A DNA stretch of 15,522 nucleotides from Pseudomonadota bacterium (GTDB lineage Bacteria; Pseudomonadota; Gammaproteobacteria; Pseudomonadales; Pseudomonadaceae): positions 1-15,522 of the forward strand of contig JAEYXX010000140.1 of assembly GCA_023431055.1 (NCBI GenBank), written 5' to 3'. The translations under genes were made by a program, and so were the position numbers. Below the pieces are notes generated by a model. That model was given only the letters and a program-made list of their open reading frames with translations, did not search any database and was not told the DNA's origin. Positions 6,895 to 15,522 of this stretch are shown here, piece after piece (position 1 is the first letter of the stretch; each line of letters opens with the position of its first letter).

Positions 6895-7712
6895 CCCTGC
6901 TTTCCTCCCTGCTCGGCGACACTCGCCAGCCAGACGTGCGCCTGGAAGCTCACGAGCTGAGCATGGGCTACGCCCAGACCACCATCATCGACAACTTGAA
7001 CCTGCTCATTCCCAGTGGCCAGGTCACGGCCATCGTCGGCCCCAATGGGTGTGGCAAATCCACCCTGCTCGCCGGCCTGGCGCGCCTGCACAAGCCCAGC
7101 GCCGGCCAGGTGCTGCTCGATGGCAAGGCCATCGGCAGCCTGCCCTCGCGGGAAGTGGCGCGCAGGCTTGCCCTGCTGCCCCAGGATGCCAGTGCGCCGG
7201 ACGGGCTGACGGTCAGCGAACTGATTCGTTTCGGCCGTCAGCCGCACCAGAGCCTGCTGCGCCAGTGGAGCGAAGAGGACCAGGCCATCGTCGAGGCGGC
7301 CCTGGTCGCCGCCGACCTGGTGGATCTGGCCGACCGCCCGCTGGAGTCGATGTCCGGCGGTCAGCGCCAGCGTGCCTGGATCGCCATGGCCATCGCCCAG
7401 GCCACGCCCCTGCTGTTGCTCGATGAACCCACCTCGGCGCTGGATCTGGGCCATCAGATCGAAGTGTTTGAGCTGATCCGGCAACTGGCCGCCGCCGGCA
7501 AGACCATCGTCATGGTGGTACACGACCTGTCCAGCGCCTGTCGGTACGCTGATCACCTGATCGCCATGCACCAAGGGCACATCGTCGCCAGCGGCAGTCC
7601 CGAAGAGATCGTCACCCCGGAGCTGGTCGAGCACCTGTATGGCGTGCGCTGCACGCTGCTGCGCGATCCGCTCAGCGGCACGCCGGTGATTGCCGGCGTG
7701 AGCAGGATCTAG
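6891..7712 (+). CDS. Iron-siderophore ABC transporter ATP-binding protein (FecE/FhuC-like)
   Basis: A 273-residue ABC ATPase that powers import through the two preceding permeases. All nucleotide-binding motifs are intact: Walker A GPNGCGKST at 50-58, Q-loop Gln98 (LLPQDA), signature MSGGQRQ at 154-160, Walker B LLLLDEP at 174-180, and the switch His211 (VVHDLSSACRYADHL). The phrase HDLSSACRYADHLIAMHQGH is characteristic of the siderophore/haem/B12 subclass. I chose the ATG at 6891 because it forms the ATGA overlap with the permease stop; upstream in-frame starts at 6618 onward lie within the permease and add unrelated sequence. It is the last gene of the operon, convergent with pdxY 42 bp away. 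Confidence 0.95.
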   Translation: MTLLSSLLGDTRQPDVRLEAHELSMGYAQTTIIDNLNLLIPSGQVTAIVGPNGCGKSTLLAGLARLHKPSAGQVLLDGKAIGSLPSREVARRLALLPQDASAPDGLTVSELIRFGRQPHQSLLRQWSEEDQAIVEAALVAADLVDLADRPLESMSGGQRQRAWIAMAIAQATPLLLLDEPTSALDLGHQIEVFELIRQLAAAGKTIVMVVHDLSSACRYADHLIAMHQGHIVASGSPEEIVTPELVEHLYGVRCTLLRDPLSGTPVIAGVSRI

Positions 7713-7713
7713 G

Positions 7714-7749
7714 GGCTGTTGCCGTTTCGCGTACGGCCGCGACACAGCC
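7714..7749. terminator. Possible bidirectional hairpin between convergent operon end and pdxY
   Basis: The 42-bp gap between the ATPase stop (7712) and the pdxY stop (7755) can fold with an outer stem GGCTGT/ACAGCC and an inner stem GCCGT/ACGGC separated by a small loop. There is no T-run on either strand, so this would be at best a weak or Rho-assisted terminator. Position is the main support. Confidence 0.3.
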
Positions 7750-7754
7750 TAGCC

Positions 7755-8633
7755 TCAGCTGCCGCGGATCTGGCTGGCGACGAAGCGCTTGGCCGGCGCC
7801 ACGATCTGTTCCTGCGCCGCCACCAGCGGCAGGTCACGTGCGCCTTCCTCGGTCTGCCCGACCAGCGCGTAGAGCGTCGCCGTCGCCAGCTCCAGGGCCT
7901 GGGGTAGCGCCTGGCCGGCAAGCAGACGGCCGAGCAAGGTCGCCGAGAACACATCGCCCATGCCGTTGGGCAAGGGGTGCAGCGCCAGCCGTGGCGTGTT
8001 CACCAGCCAGGAGCCCTCGCCGTTCACCGCCAGGGTGCCCAGTTCGCTGTCAGGAATATCCGGCGTGGCCAGGCTGGTGACGATGACCACATCTGGGCCA
8101 CGGCCGCGCAACTGCCGGGCGATCTTCACCGCCTCCTGCAGGTTGGCCGGTTTCGAGCCGGTGAGCAGCTCGAACTCGAACTGGTTGGGCGTGATGATGT
8201 TGGCGAAGGGGATGGCCTGGTCACGCAGAAAATCAGGGATCGCCGGATTGACGAAAACACCGCGCCCGACATCGCCCATCACCGGATCGCACAGGTAGCG
8301 CACGCCGGGGTTGTGCTGACGGATCTCGCCCACCGCCTCGAGAATCACCCGCCCCGTATCGGCATCGCCCAGATAACCGGAAAGGACCGCAGACAGCCGC
8401 GGCAGCACGCCACGCTCACGCAGCCCGAGCAGCACTTCGCGCACGTGCTCGGCGCCGAACACCTGACCACGAAACTGGCCGTAGCCGGTGTGGTTGGAGA
8501 ACTGCACGGTATGAATCGGCAGCACCTCGAAACCGAGTCGCTGCAACGGGAAAACCGCTGCGGCATTGCCGACATGGCCCCAGGCGACATGCGATTGAAT
8601 GGAAAGAACGAGGGACGGCAACGTGGCGCTCAT
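7755..8633 (-). CDS. pdxY: Pyridoxal kinase PdxY
   Basis: A 292-residue ribokinase-fold kinase that phosphorylates pyridoxal to pyridoxal 5'-phosphate in the vitamin B6 salvage pathway (cytosol, ATP-dependent). Diagnostic segments: the N-terminal SIQSHVAWGHVGN at 11-23, SNHTGYGQFRG around 46-55, LSGYLGD, YLCDPVMGD near 113-121, ITPNQFEFELLTG at 147-159, and the anion-hole/catalytic loop GMGDVFSATLLG with the expected base Asp227. The length is close to the E. coli enzyme (287). It is convergent with the siderophore importer and 109 bp downstream of the diguanylate cyclase gene on the same strand, with no obvious functional link to either neighbour. Confidence 0.94.
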   Translation of the reverse strand: MSATLPSLVLSIQSHVAWGHVGNAAAVFPLQRLGFEVLPIHTVQFSNHTGYGQFRGQVFGAEHVREVLLGLRERGVLPRLSAVLSGYLGDADTGRVILEAVGEIRQHNPGVRYLCDPVMGDVGRGVFVNPAIPDFLRDQAIPFANIITPNQFEFELLTGSKPANLQEAVKIARQLRGRGPDVVIVTSLATPDIPDSELGTLAVNGEGSWLVNTPRLALHPLPNGMGDVFSATLLGRLLAGQALPQALELATATLYALVGQTEEGARDLPLVAAQEQIVAPAKRFVASQIRGS

Positions 8634-8742
8634 GGAGTTCTCGGCAAGCCTGATCTACGAGGTTGGGATTATTCGTCACAGCGCCCAGCCACGCCACCCC
8701 GCCGCAGATGCCGCCGAGCAAAACTGACTGCCAGGCGCAGCG

Positions 8743-9903
8743 TCACGCCTGCGCCCATTCGACCCGATTGCGCCCCGCCGTCTTGCCGCGATACAGGGCG
8801 ACATCGGCGTGCTGCAAGGCTGCATCGAATGCCTGCGCAGCATTGAAGGGGCCCGCTACGCCAATGGTTGCCGTGCAGCGAATCGCCTGCGTCTGACCGG
8901 CGCCAGGCATCGTACCGAACTCGATTGCGGCGCGAATGCGTTCGGCCAACCGCCTGACGCCGGCCTCGTCCGTCTCCAGCGCAACGATCACGAACTCCTC
9001 CCCACCCAGACGACAGATCAGATCCCCCTGGCGGGCAGTGGACCCGAGAATGTCGGCGACATGGCACAACACCTGGTCACCGACCTTGTGGCCATGGCTG
9101 TCATTGATGTTCTTGAAATGGTCGATATCGACCATCAGCAGGTACGCGGGGCTGGCTGCGCGCAGTCGAAATTGCGCGTCCAGCGCATCCATGAGCCCAC
9201 GTCGGTTGAGCAAGCGGGTCAGCGGGTCGTGAGCCGCCAGACTGCGCAGCTCATCGGTAAGGCGACGCAGCACCAGCCACACCGCGCTCGGCGGCAGCAC
9301 GGTCGCCAGGAACGACATGTAGATATAGAAGACCTTCTGAAAGCCGCTGTTCAGATTCAGCGCCGCCATACCGCCATTGACGATCAGCATGAACTTCATG
9401 GCATTGAGCACGCAGATGCCGCCGATCAGCACGGCGAACACGGTCATCTCGACGCGCAGGTCCCTGGCAAAGGTTCGTCTGCCGTATAGAACGGCCACCG
9501 TCATCGCCAGGAAGAGCGACGCACAGGCGCCGGCCAGCAGCGCATGACGTGCCTCGGAGCCCAGCAGCCACTGCACCAGCAACTGAACTGCGGTGTAGAC
9601 GAGCACCAGCACAAGCAATGGACGCAACACCGGTGTCGGCCGCTCGAAAAAGCGCATGGCGCCCAGCACATAAGCCACAGGAGCAGCGAGTGTCAGCGTG
9701 TGGTTGACCAGGCTCATCCCCCCCCAGCCCGGCGGCCCATCGAGCAATTGCAGGATATAAGCGAGCCCAAGCAGAAGATTACCCAGGGCAAAGACTTCCA
9801 TGCCCATCGTCTTGCCATTCAGCCGCCTGCTGATCAGCAGGAACATCACGGAAAAACAGAGCAAGTGCACGCAGAGCATGCCGAGGATGACGGTAGTGAC
9901 CAT
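8743..9903 (-). CDS. Membrane-anchored GGDEF diguanylate cyclase
   Basis: A 386-residue protein making the second messenger c-di-GMP from two GTP. The N-terminal half has about six to seven hydrophobic segments (1-24, 36-53, 67-83, 95-114, 121-140, 152-175, 192-213), a multi-helix membrane sensor of no family I recognise. The GGDEF domain runs from DPLTRLLNRRGL at 226 to the end, with the metal-binding VDIDHFKNIND near 258-268, the active GGEEF at 300-304, and an allosteric inhibition site RQGD at 291-294, exactly five residues ahead of GGEEF. It therefore looks active and feedback-inhibited. There is no EAL domain. I chose the ATG at 9903 because the first membrane helix starts there; a start at 10092 in the same frame would add 63 residues with no recognisable domain. 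No strong ribosome binding site is visible. Confidence 0.92.
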   Translation of the reverse strand: MVTTVILGMLCVHLLCFSVMFLLISRRLNGKTMGMEVFALGNLLLGLAYILQLLDGPPGWGGMSLVNHTLTLAAPVAYVLGAMRFFERPTPVLRPLLVLVLVYTAVQLLVQWLLGSEARHALLAGACASLFLAMTVAVLYGRRTFARDLRVEMTVFAVLIGGICVLNAMKFMLIVNGGMAALNLNSGFQKVFYIYMSFLATVLPPSAVWLVLRRLTDELRSLAAHDPLTRLLNRRGLMDALDAQFRLRAASPAYLLMVDIDHFKNINDSHGHKVGDQVLCHVADILGSTARQGDLICRLGGEEFVIVALETDEAGVRRLAERIRAAIEFGTMPGAGQTQAIRCTATIGVAGPFNAAQAFDAALQHADVALYRGKTAGRNRVEWAQA

Positions 9904-10156
9904 GGACCCGCGCAGGTGAGAAATGAGGGCAGCGCCTACGCTCGGCAGGACGCCTGTACTCCAGGATAGCCCGTTATGCCTGGAGGCCCGCGAATCGTAG
10001 GCACATAAGCCCTGCAAGGCAATCTGCCATCTTCCTGCTCGCGCGGTATCGTTCACGGCGCCCCTTACCCTGTCGATGCAAGCTGCCAGCACAACGCCAG
10101 CAAAGCCGCGCTATCATGCCGGCGCCTGCGTTCGGCACGGAGACAAGGAGCAGTAG

Positions 10157-12064
10157 ATGAACGATTCGCGCCAGGCGGCATTCGCCAGGGAATGCGACCT
10201 GATCATGAAAGGCGGCATCACCAGCGGCATCGTCTATCCGCTGGCCATCACCGAGATCGCCAAGGCATTTCGTCTGCGCAGCATCGGTGGCACCAGTGCC
10301 GGGGCCATCGCCGCCGCCGCGGCTGCGGCAGCCGAACTCGGCCGCCAGCGCTTCCAGAGCGGACAATTGAGCAGCGACCCGGCCGGCTTTGCCGAAATCG
10401 AGCGCCTACCAGAGCACCTCTGTACGCCGGCAGCGGACGGCCGTGGCACCAAGCTGCAGGCCTTGTTCAAGCCCATTCCTGCGCTGCGACCGCTATTCGA
10501 TACCTTCATCGCCACGCTCGAAGCCAAGGGCAAAGGGCCGCGAGCGCGGCTGCTGGCGCCACTCAAGGTGATGCTGACGCGACACAAGATCGCCGCACTG
10601 CTCGGTGCGCTCGCCGCGGGCGGCCCTCTGTGGGGCAGCGCCCTCGCCAGCGGCAATCCACTGGTATGGCTCTGGGTACTGTCGTTCGCGGCGCTTGGTG
10701 GCGTGTTCGCCGCTGCCTGCCGCCTGTTGCTGCCCGCGCTGCGGGAGTTGCCGCAAAATGGTTTCGGCCTGTGCACCGGCCTGCCTGAGGCCGATGACAG
10801 GGCCCCGGACGAAGCCCTGACCAACTGGCTGACCCACTATTTCGACCGGCTCAGTGGGCAGCAGGCGTTCTGTGCGCGGCATCCAGGCGCTATCGAATGC
10901 GAGAGGCCGCTGACCTTCGGCGACCTGCGCGCGCACGGCATCGACCTGCAGGTCATGACCACCTGCCTGAGCATGGCGCGGCCATTTCGCCTGCCCTTTC
11001 GCGATGACGAACAGGTGCGTGAAAACAACCAGTTCCATTTTCGCGAGGAGGAGTTCGCGCGCCTGTTCCCACGCCGCGTAGTGGCCTGGATGCGTGCGCG
11101 CCAGCGCCCCGGCAACGATGAGCGCAACGACGGCTACTTGCGCATGCCTCTGCCCGACGACCTGCCGGTGATCGTCGCGGTGCGCATGAGCCTGAGCTTC
11201 CCGCTGCTGCTCAGCGCCGTGCCGCTGCATGCCGTGGACTACCGCAAGAGCGAGAAGAAACTCGAGCGCTGCTGGTTCACCGATGGTGGCATCAGCTCCA
11301 ACTTCCCCATTCATTTCTTCGACGCCGCCCTGCCCCGGCGTCCCACCTTCGGTCTGGACCTGGGCCCGACCGATGGTGCCGACGAACAGCGCGTGCGCTT
11401 CCCACGCAACAACGGCGATGCGCGCCTCGCCTACTGGCGGCGCTTTCCGCCACGTGGCCTGCCGGCGCTGCGCGGCTTTCTCGCCCAGCTCAGCAACGTG
11501 GCCAAGGACTGGAACCACGAAACCCTGTCGCTGATGCCGGGCTTTCGCGACCGCATCGGCCTGATTCAACTGACCCGCGAGGAAGGCGGCCTGAACCTGA
11601 CCATGCCTACCGAGCGCATCGAACGCCTGACCCGTTACGGACGCGAAGCCGGCCAGCAATTCGTCCTGCGTTTCGGCGACCCGGCGCACTGGCCGCCCGG
11701 CTCACAGGCCTCGCCGATGAATTGGGAAAACCATCAGATCATCCGCTTGCGTCTGCAACTGGCCAGCGTCGCCGAACAACTGCAAAGTCTGGAGCGCGCC
11801 TGTCGTGAACTGCACGGCACCGAGCATGACTACCAACGCTTCTTCACCCCCGAAGCCAGGCGCTACAGCTATCCCTTCAGGGGCCTCAACGACCTGGAGC
11901 AGAGCCCGGACACTGGCCTGTACCGCACCCAGGCCGGGCTGGCCAGGGCCATGCTCGAGCAACTGCGGGCGATCGCCCAGATGATCGAACAGCACCCCGA
12001 CAGCCACCCGGCCAAGGACGCGCCCAAACCCACCCCCGAACTGAAACTGCGGCCACGCATTTGA
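10157..12064 (+). CDS. Patatin-like phospholipase with an internal membrane hairpin
   Basis: A 635-residue protein with a patatin catalytic core. The oxyanion-hole loop is KGGITSGIVYP at about 18-28, the nucleophile elbow is GGTSAG with Ser47, and the dyad aspartate is Asp376 in FTDGGISSNFP. Such enzymes hydrolyse acyl esters of phospholipids or related lipids. Between nucleophile and aspartate there is an unusually long insertion of over 300 residues containing two strongly hydrophobic stretches (about 144-165 and 168-195), likely a membrane hairpin. A helical, Gln/Glu-rich C-terminal tail (about 505-620) has no recognised domain. No signal peptide is present, so the catalytic part should face the cytoplasm. 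AAGGAG lies 6 nt before the ATG, and TATCAT at 10112-10117 is a possible -10. It is divergent from the cyclase gene across 253 bp in which I see no other gene. The physiological substrate is unknown. Confidence 0.88.
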   Translation: MNDSRQAAFARECDLIMKGGITSGIVYPLAITEIAKAFRLRSIGGTSAGAIAAAAAAAAELGRQRFQSGQLSSDPAGFAEIERLPEHLCTPAADGRGTKLQALFKPIPALRPLFDTFIATLEAKGKGPRARLLAPLKVMLTRHKIAALLGALAAGGPLWGSALASGNPLVWLWVLSFAALGGVFAAACRLLLPALRELPQNGFGLCTGLPEADDRAPDEALTNWLTHYFDRLSGQQAFCARHPGAIECERPLTFGDLRAHGIDLQVMTTCLSMARPFRLPFRDDEQVRENNQFHFREEEFARLFPRRVVAWMRARQRPGNDERNDGYLRMPLPDDLPVIVAVRMSLSFPLLLSAVPLHAVDYRKSEKKLERCWFTDGGISSNFPIHFFDAALPRRPTFGLDLGPTDGADEQRVRFPRNNGDARLAYWRRFPPRGLPALRGFLAQLSNVAKDWNHETLSLMPGFRDRIGLIQLTREEGGLNLTMPTERIERLTRYGREAGQQFVLRFGDPAHWPPGSQASPMNWENHQIIRLRLQLASVAEQLQSLERACRELHGTEHDYQRFFTPEARRYSYPFRGLNDLEQSPDTGLYRTQAGLARAMLEQLRAIAQMIEQHPDSHPAKDAPKPTPELKLRPRI

Positions 12065-12095
12065 AGCACTGACCGCGGAACGCCATTTCTGAGGA

Positions 12096-12960
12096 TCAAC
12101 GCTGATTGCGGAAATCCTTGGGCGAGAGGCCGCTCCCGCGGCGGAAGAAACGCGAAAAATACGCAGCCTCGGAAAACCCCAGGCTGTCGGCCACCTGGGC
12201 AATGGTCATGGAGGTGTACACCAGGTTGCGCTTGGCTTCGAGCATCAGCCGCTGATGGATCAGTTGCAGGCCTGACTGCCCGGCCAGGCGCCGGCACAGG
12301 CTGTTGAGATGGGCCACGCTCAGCCCCAGCTGCGAGGCATACCAATCCAGCGGGCGATGCTCGCGGTAATGCTGCTCGACCAGCCCCTGAAAACGGCGCA
12401 GGTGATTGCGCCCGCGATCGCTCAGCAACGCCTCGGCCCGCTCGCCCGCTAGCGCCTGGCGCCTGGCGCGCCAGCCATACCAGAAGCGCGCTGATCAGCG
12501 ACTGCAGCATCAGCTCTCGCCCGGCCTCGTGCTGCCCGTATTCACGGGCCAGGGTGCCGAACAGCATGTCCAGGCGCTGCCGGTGCCCTTCGACCAGATA
12601 ACAGACCGGCAGGGTCAAGGGCGGCCGTTCCAGGGCAACCCCCAGGTGGTCTACCAGCGGCTGGGCCAGGGTCAGCACGTGCCCCTGGATGTCCTCGGAA
12701 AAGCGAAAGGCATGCACGCACAGCGCCGGTACCACCTGCACTGCCGCTTCATCGAGCACCCGCACTTGCCCGTCGATGTCCACCTCGGCATGCCCGCTCT
12801 GGATATACAGCACCTGCAGCAGATCGCTGTGCAGGTGCGCGCTGATTTCCCAGCCGTGCAGGCGGCTGCGCTCGGCGATGGACTCGCAGTGGATCAGGTC
12901 CGGCGTCGGCCAGGCGCGATCCTCGCCGTAGAGTTTGAATACGGGAACCTGACTAGCCAT
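12096..12960 (-). pseudogene. pobR: AraC-family regulator PobR, frameshifted by a 7-bp tandem duplication
   Basis: The N-terminal effector domain is intact from the ATG at 12960 (GAGG just upstream): MASQVPVFKLYGEDRAWPTP, a cupin-like stretch with LHGWEISAHLHSDLLQVLYI, up to about residue 167 (LLVWLARQA). The frame then shifts. The AraC DNA-binding domain continues in another frame: HYREHRPLDWYASQLGLS, LNSLCRRLAGQSG, and SLGFSEAAYFSRFFRRGSGL, ending at 12096. Removing one copy of the duplicated CGCCTGG at 12453-12466 restores one frame of exactly 285 residues. As written, translation from 12960 runs on to 11869, giving a 363-residue protein without the helix-turn-helix and with a nonsense tail antisense to the patatin gene. 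Its position divergent from pobA identifies it as the 4-hydroxybenzoate-responsive activator of pobA. It could be a dead gene, a phase-variable one, or a sequencing error. Confidence 0.85.
12453..12466. repeat. 7-bp tandem duplication (CGCCTGG x2) inside pobR
   Basis: CGCCTGGCGCCTGG, followed by CG and preceded by G, gives about 2.4 units of a 7-bp repeat. One unit shifts the pobR frame by +1, and deleting it rejoins ARQA to LAGERAEALL in a single frame. Short tandem duplications of this type arise and revert by replication slippage. Confidence 0.9.
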
Positions 12961-14269
<1,309 letters not shown>

Positions 14270-14273
14270 CGAC

Positions 14274-14304
14274 CAGGGCGGTGGATCGTCGATCCACCGC
14301 CCTG
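14274..14304 (+). terminator. Perfect 14-bp hairpin just after pobA
   Basis: The arms CAGGGCGGTGGATC and GATCCACCGCCCTG are perfectly complementary around a 3-base loop, starting 5 nt after the pobA stop. Stability and position suggest a transcription terminator or 3'-end stabiliser. There is no T-run after it, so a classic intrinsic mechanism is not certain. Confidence 0.55.
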
Positions 14305-14335
14305 CCCGTCTACATGCATGAACGCCAAGACGAAG

Positions 14336-14399
14336 ATCGCGGCTGAAGCCGCTCCTACGAGAGGTGAGCGGTGTTTGTAGGAGCGGCTTCAGCCGCGAT
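14336..14399. repeat. REPIN: two REP sequences in inverted orientation
   Basis: Two perfectly complementary 23-bp arms (14336-14358 and 14377-14399) carry the Pseudomonas REP core GTAGGAGCGGCTTCAGCC, separated by an 18-bp spacer. Such doublets are dispersed by a RAYT (TnpA-REP) transposase elsewhere in the genome and sit between genes, here between convergent pobA and the thiolase remnant. The identity of the repeat class comes from memory of Pseudomonas REP sequences; the inverted repeat itself is directly visible. Confidence 0.9.
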
Positions 14400-14439
14400 A
14401 GGGTTGCTGCATATTCAAGCATCGCCCTGTCACGCACCC

Positions 14440-15522
14440 TCACCGAGCAGCCGGATTCTCCAGCAACAGCGCCATGCCCTGCCCGCCGCCGATGCAGGCG
14501 GCGGCGATGCCTTAACGAGTGCCACGTGCGGCCAGTTGGCGAGCGACGCTATGGACCAGGCGCAGGCCGGTGGCGGCCAGTGGATGACCGAGGGCGATGG
14601 CGCCGCCATGGCGGTTGAGCCGGGACGCATCAAGCTCCAGCTCGCGCTGCACGGCCAGCACCTGAGCGCCCTGGGCTTCGTTGATCTCCAGGCTGTCGAT
14701 GGCATCCAGGCTCAGGCCGGCGCCGTCGAGCAGCAGGCGGATCGCCGGCGCCGGGCCGATGCCCATGATTTCCGGCGGCACGCCGACCACCGCACTGGCG
14801 CGCAGCAAGGCCAAGGGCGACTTAACGGTTCGCGCATCGCCCACCAGCATGGCAGCGGCGCCATCGACCAGCGCGCAACTGTTGCCAGCGGTCTGTACCG
14901 AACCTGGGCTGACCGGTGACAGTGCCGCCAAGGCCTCGGCACTGGTCTGCCGTGGATGACTGTCGCGATCCAGTTGCGCGACCTTGCGCGGCAGGCTGAG
15001 GTGACGCGGTTGATAGCCAGCCAGCTCGAAGCGGCTACTGCTGACCAGCGCGATCTCGGCGTCGAACCAGCCCTCGGCCTGCGCCGCCAGGGCCTTGTCG
15101 AAGCTGCCCAGGGCGAACGCGTCCACCTCTTCACGGCGCAAACCGTAGCGCTGGGCGAGGTTCTGCGCGGTGTCGATCATGGTCCGGGCGATGGCCGGAT
15201 CGAGCAGCGCCTCCCAGAGAAAATCCTTGAAGCCCACCGGCGCACCGAGGCGAAAACCACTGCGGTGCTCGTAGCTGGCGATGGGGTTGCGCGACATTGA
15301 TTCCGCCGCCACGCACAGCGCCAGGTTGGTGCTGCCGCGTTCGAGCTGGTTGCCGGCCTGGCGCAGCAGCTCCAGCCCCGTTCCGCAGATGCGCTGCACT
15401 GTCGGTACAGGTGAGTCCTGCAGCGGAACAAGGCCGATAACAATGATGATCCTCGTGATCGATTGAACGCTTGGCCCCCGCTGCGCGAACTACAGAATGG
15501 CCAGGGCGGTAGCGCCCAGAAC
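14440..15522 (-). pseudogene. Thiolase (acetyl-CoA C-acyltransferase) pseudogene with in-frame stops; runs off right edge
   Basis: One continuous minus-strand frame encodes most of a thiolase. It contains the nucleophile motif TVQRICGTGLELL (Cys codon 15387-15385), the AAESMSRNP segment, a long loop/dimer region, LEINEAQGAQVLAVQRELEL and NRHGGAIALGHPLAATG with the catalytic His. The frame is then cut by TAA at 14514-14512, directly followed in the same frame by GIAAACIGGGQGMALLLENP and a natural TGA at 14442-14440. That tail contains the second catalytic Cys (CIGGGQG), so the truncated product lacks it. The expected residue at the stop is Tyr (RYG), one base from TAA. Upstream, a further in-frame TAG at 15492-15490 precedes QRGPSVQS and a poorly conserved stretch before the Cys motif, so the N-terminal part is also damaged. 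No reading of the window gives an intact enzyme. It would have used acyl-CoA in beta-oxidation or ketoacyl-CoA cleavage. Confidence 0.85.

Noticed and set aside
7977..8846. 289-codon plus-strand frame over pdxY
   Set aside because: Antisense to pdxY, no recognisable domain.
9904..10156. Possible small RNA or extra N-terminal region of the cyclase in the 253-bp divergent gap
   Set aside because: An open frame extends the cyclase upstream to 10092, but it encodes no domain. No hairpin plus T-run or strong promoter pair supports an RNA gene.
10493..11689. 398-codon minus-strand open frame within the patatin gene
   Set aside because: Antisense shadow with low-complexity Gln/Ala/His composition; the plus-strand frame carries the patatin motifs.
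11869..12095. Extension of the AraC frame antisense into the patatin 3' end
   Set aside because: This is the out-of-frame tail after the pobR frameshift, with Pro/Ala/Ser-rich nonsense composition; not a real domain fusion.
12096..12428. Separate 110-residue AraC helix-turn-helix gene starting at TTG 12428
   Set aside because: It is the C-terminal half of pobR; no ribosome binding site before the TTG, and the 7-bp duplication explains the break.

Overview
The window looks like a chromosomal stretch of a high-GC gammaproteobacterium, most likely Pseudomonas of the mendocina/oleovorans/stutzeri type. Three things point there: a PobA that is near-identical by eye to the Pseudomonas enzyme and divergent from an AraC-type PobR; an inverted pair of the Pseudomonas REP core TGTAGGAGCGGCTTCAGCC; and strong GC3 codon bias throughout. 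This placement rests on recognition, not on a database search.

Layout. Positions 1-2224 (minus strand) hold the first 25 codons of a LysR regulator running off the left edge, a DUF1348/NTF2-like protein, a TetR regulator whose N-terminus appears frame-disrupted, and a complete LysR regulator. The complete LysR gene is divergent from a Rid-family gene (2364-2759) across a region with a palindromic LysR-type site. A 189-bp MITE-like element lies between the Rid gene and a convergent nitroreductase gene (nfsB-like, 2988-3638), and supplies the nfsB stop codon. Positions 3916-7712 (plus) form a tightly coupled four-gene ABC importer of the ferric-siderophore/FecBCDE type, preceded by a plausible Fur box over the promoter. 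Minus-strand pdxY (7755-8633) and a membrane-bound diguanylate cyclase (8743-9903) follow. A membrane-associated patatin-like lipase (10157-12064, plus) comes next. The 4-hydroxybenzoate module follows: pobR (minus, 12096-12960), broken by a 7-bp tandem duplication, divergent from intact pobA (13085-14269). pobA is followed by a perfect hairpin and a REPIN. The right end is a decayed thiolase (minus, 14440 to beyond 15522) with an in-frame TAA that cuts off the C-terminal catalytic Cys motif and a further in-frame TAG near the window edge.

How the genes work together. The importer is a self-contained iron-uptake operon lacking only its outer-membrane receptor. pobR/pobA is a regulator-enzyme pair feeding protocatechuate into the beta-ketoadipate pathway, and here the activator appears inactivated or switched off. 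The other genes are individually ordinary chromosomal genes.

No unambiguous new system (defence island, CRISPR, toxin-antitoxin, phage) is visible. The notable features are the concentration of lesions (tetR, pobR, thiolase), the slippage-prone 7-bp repeat in pobR, and the two palindromic repeat elements between convergent genes.
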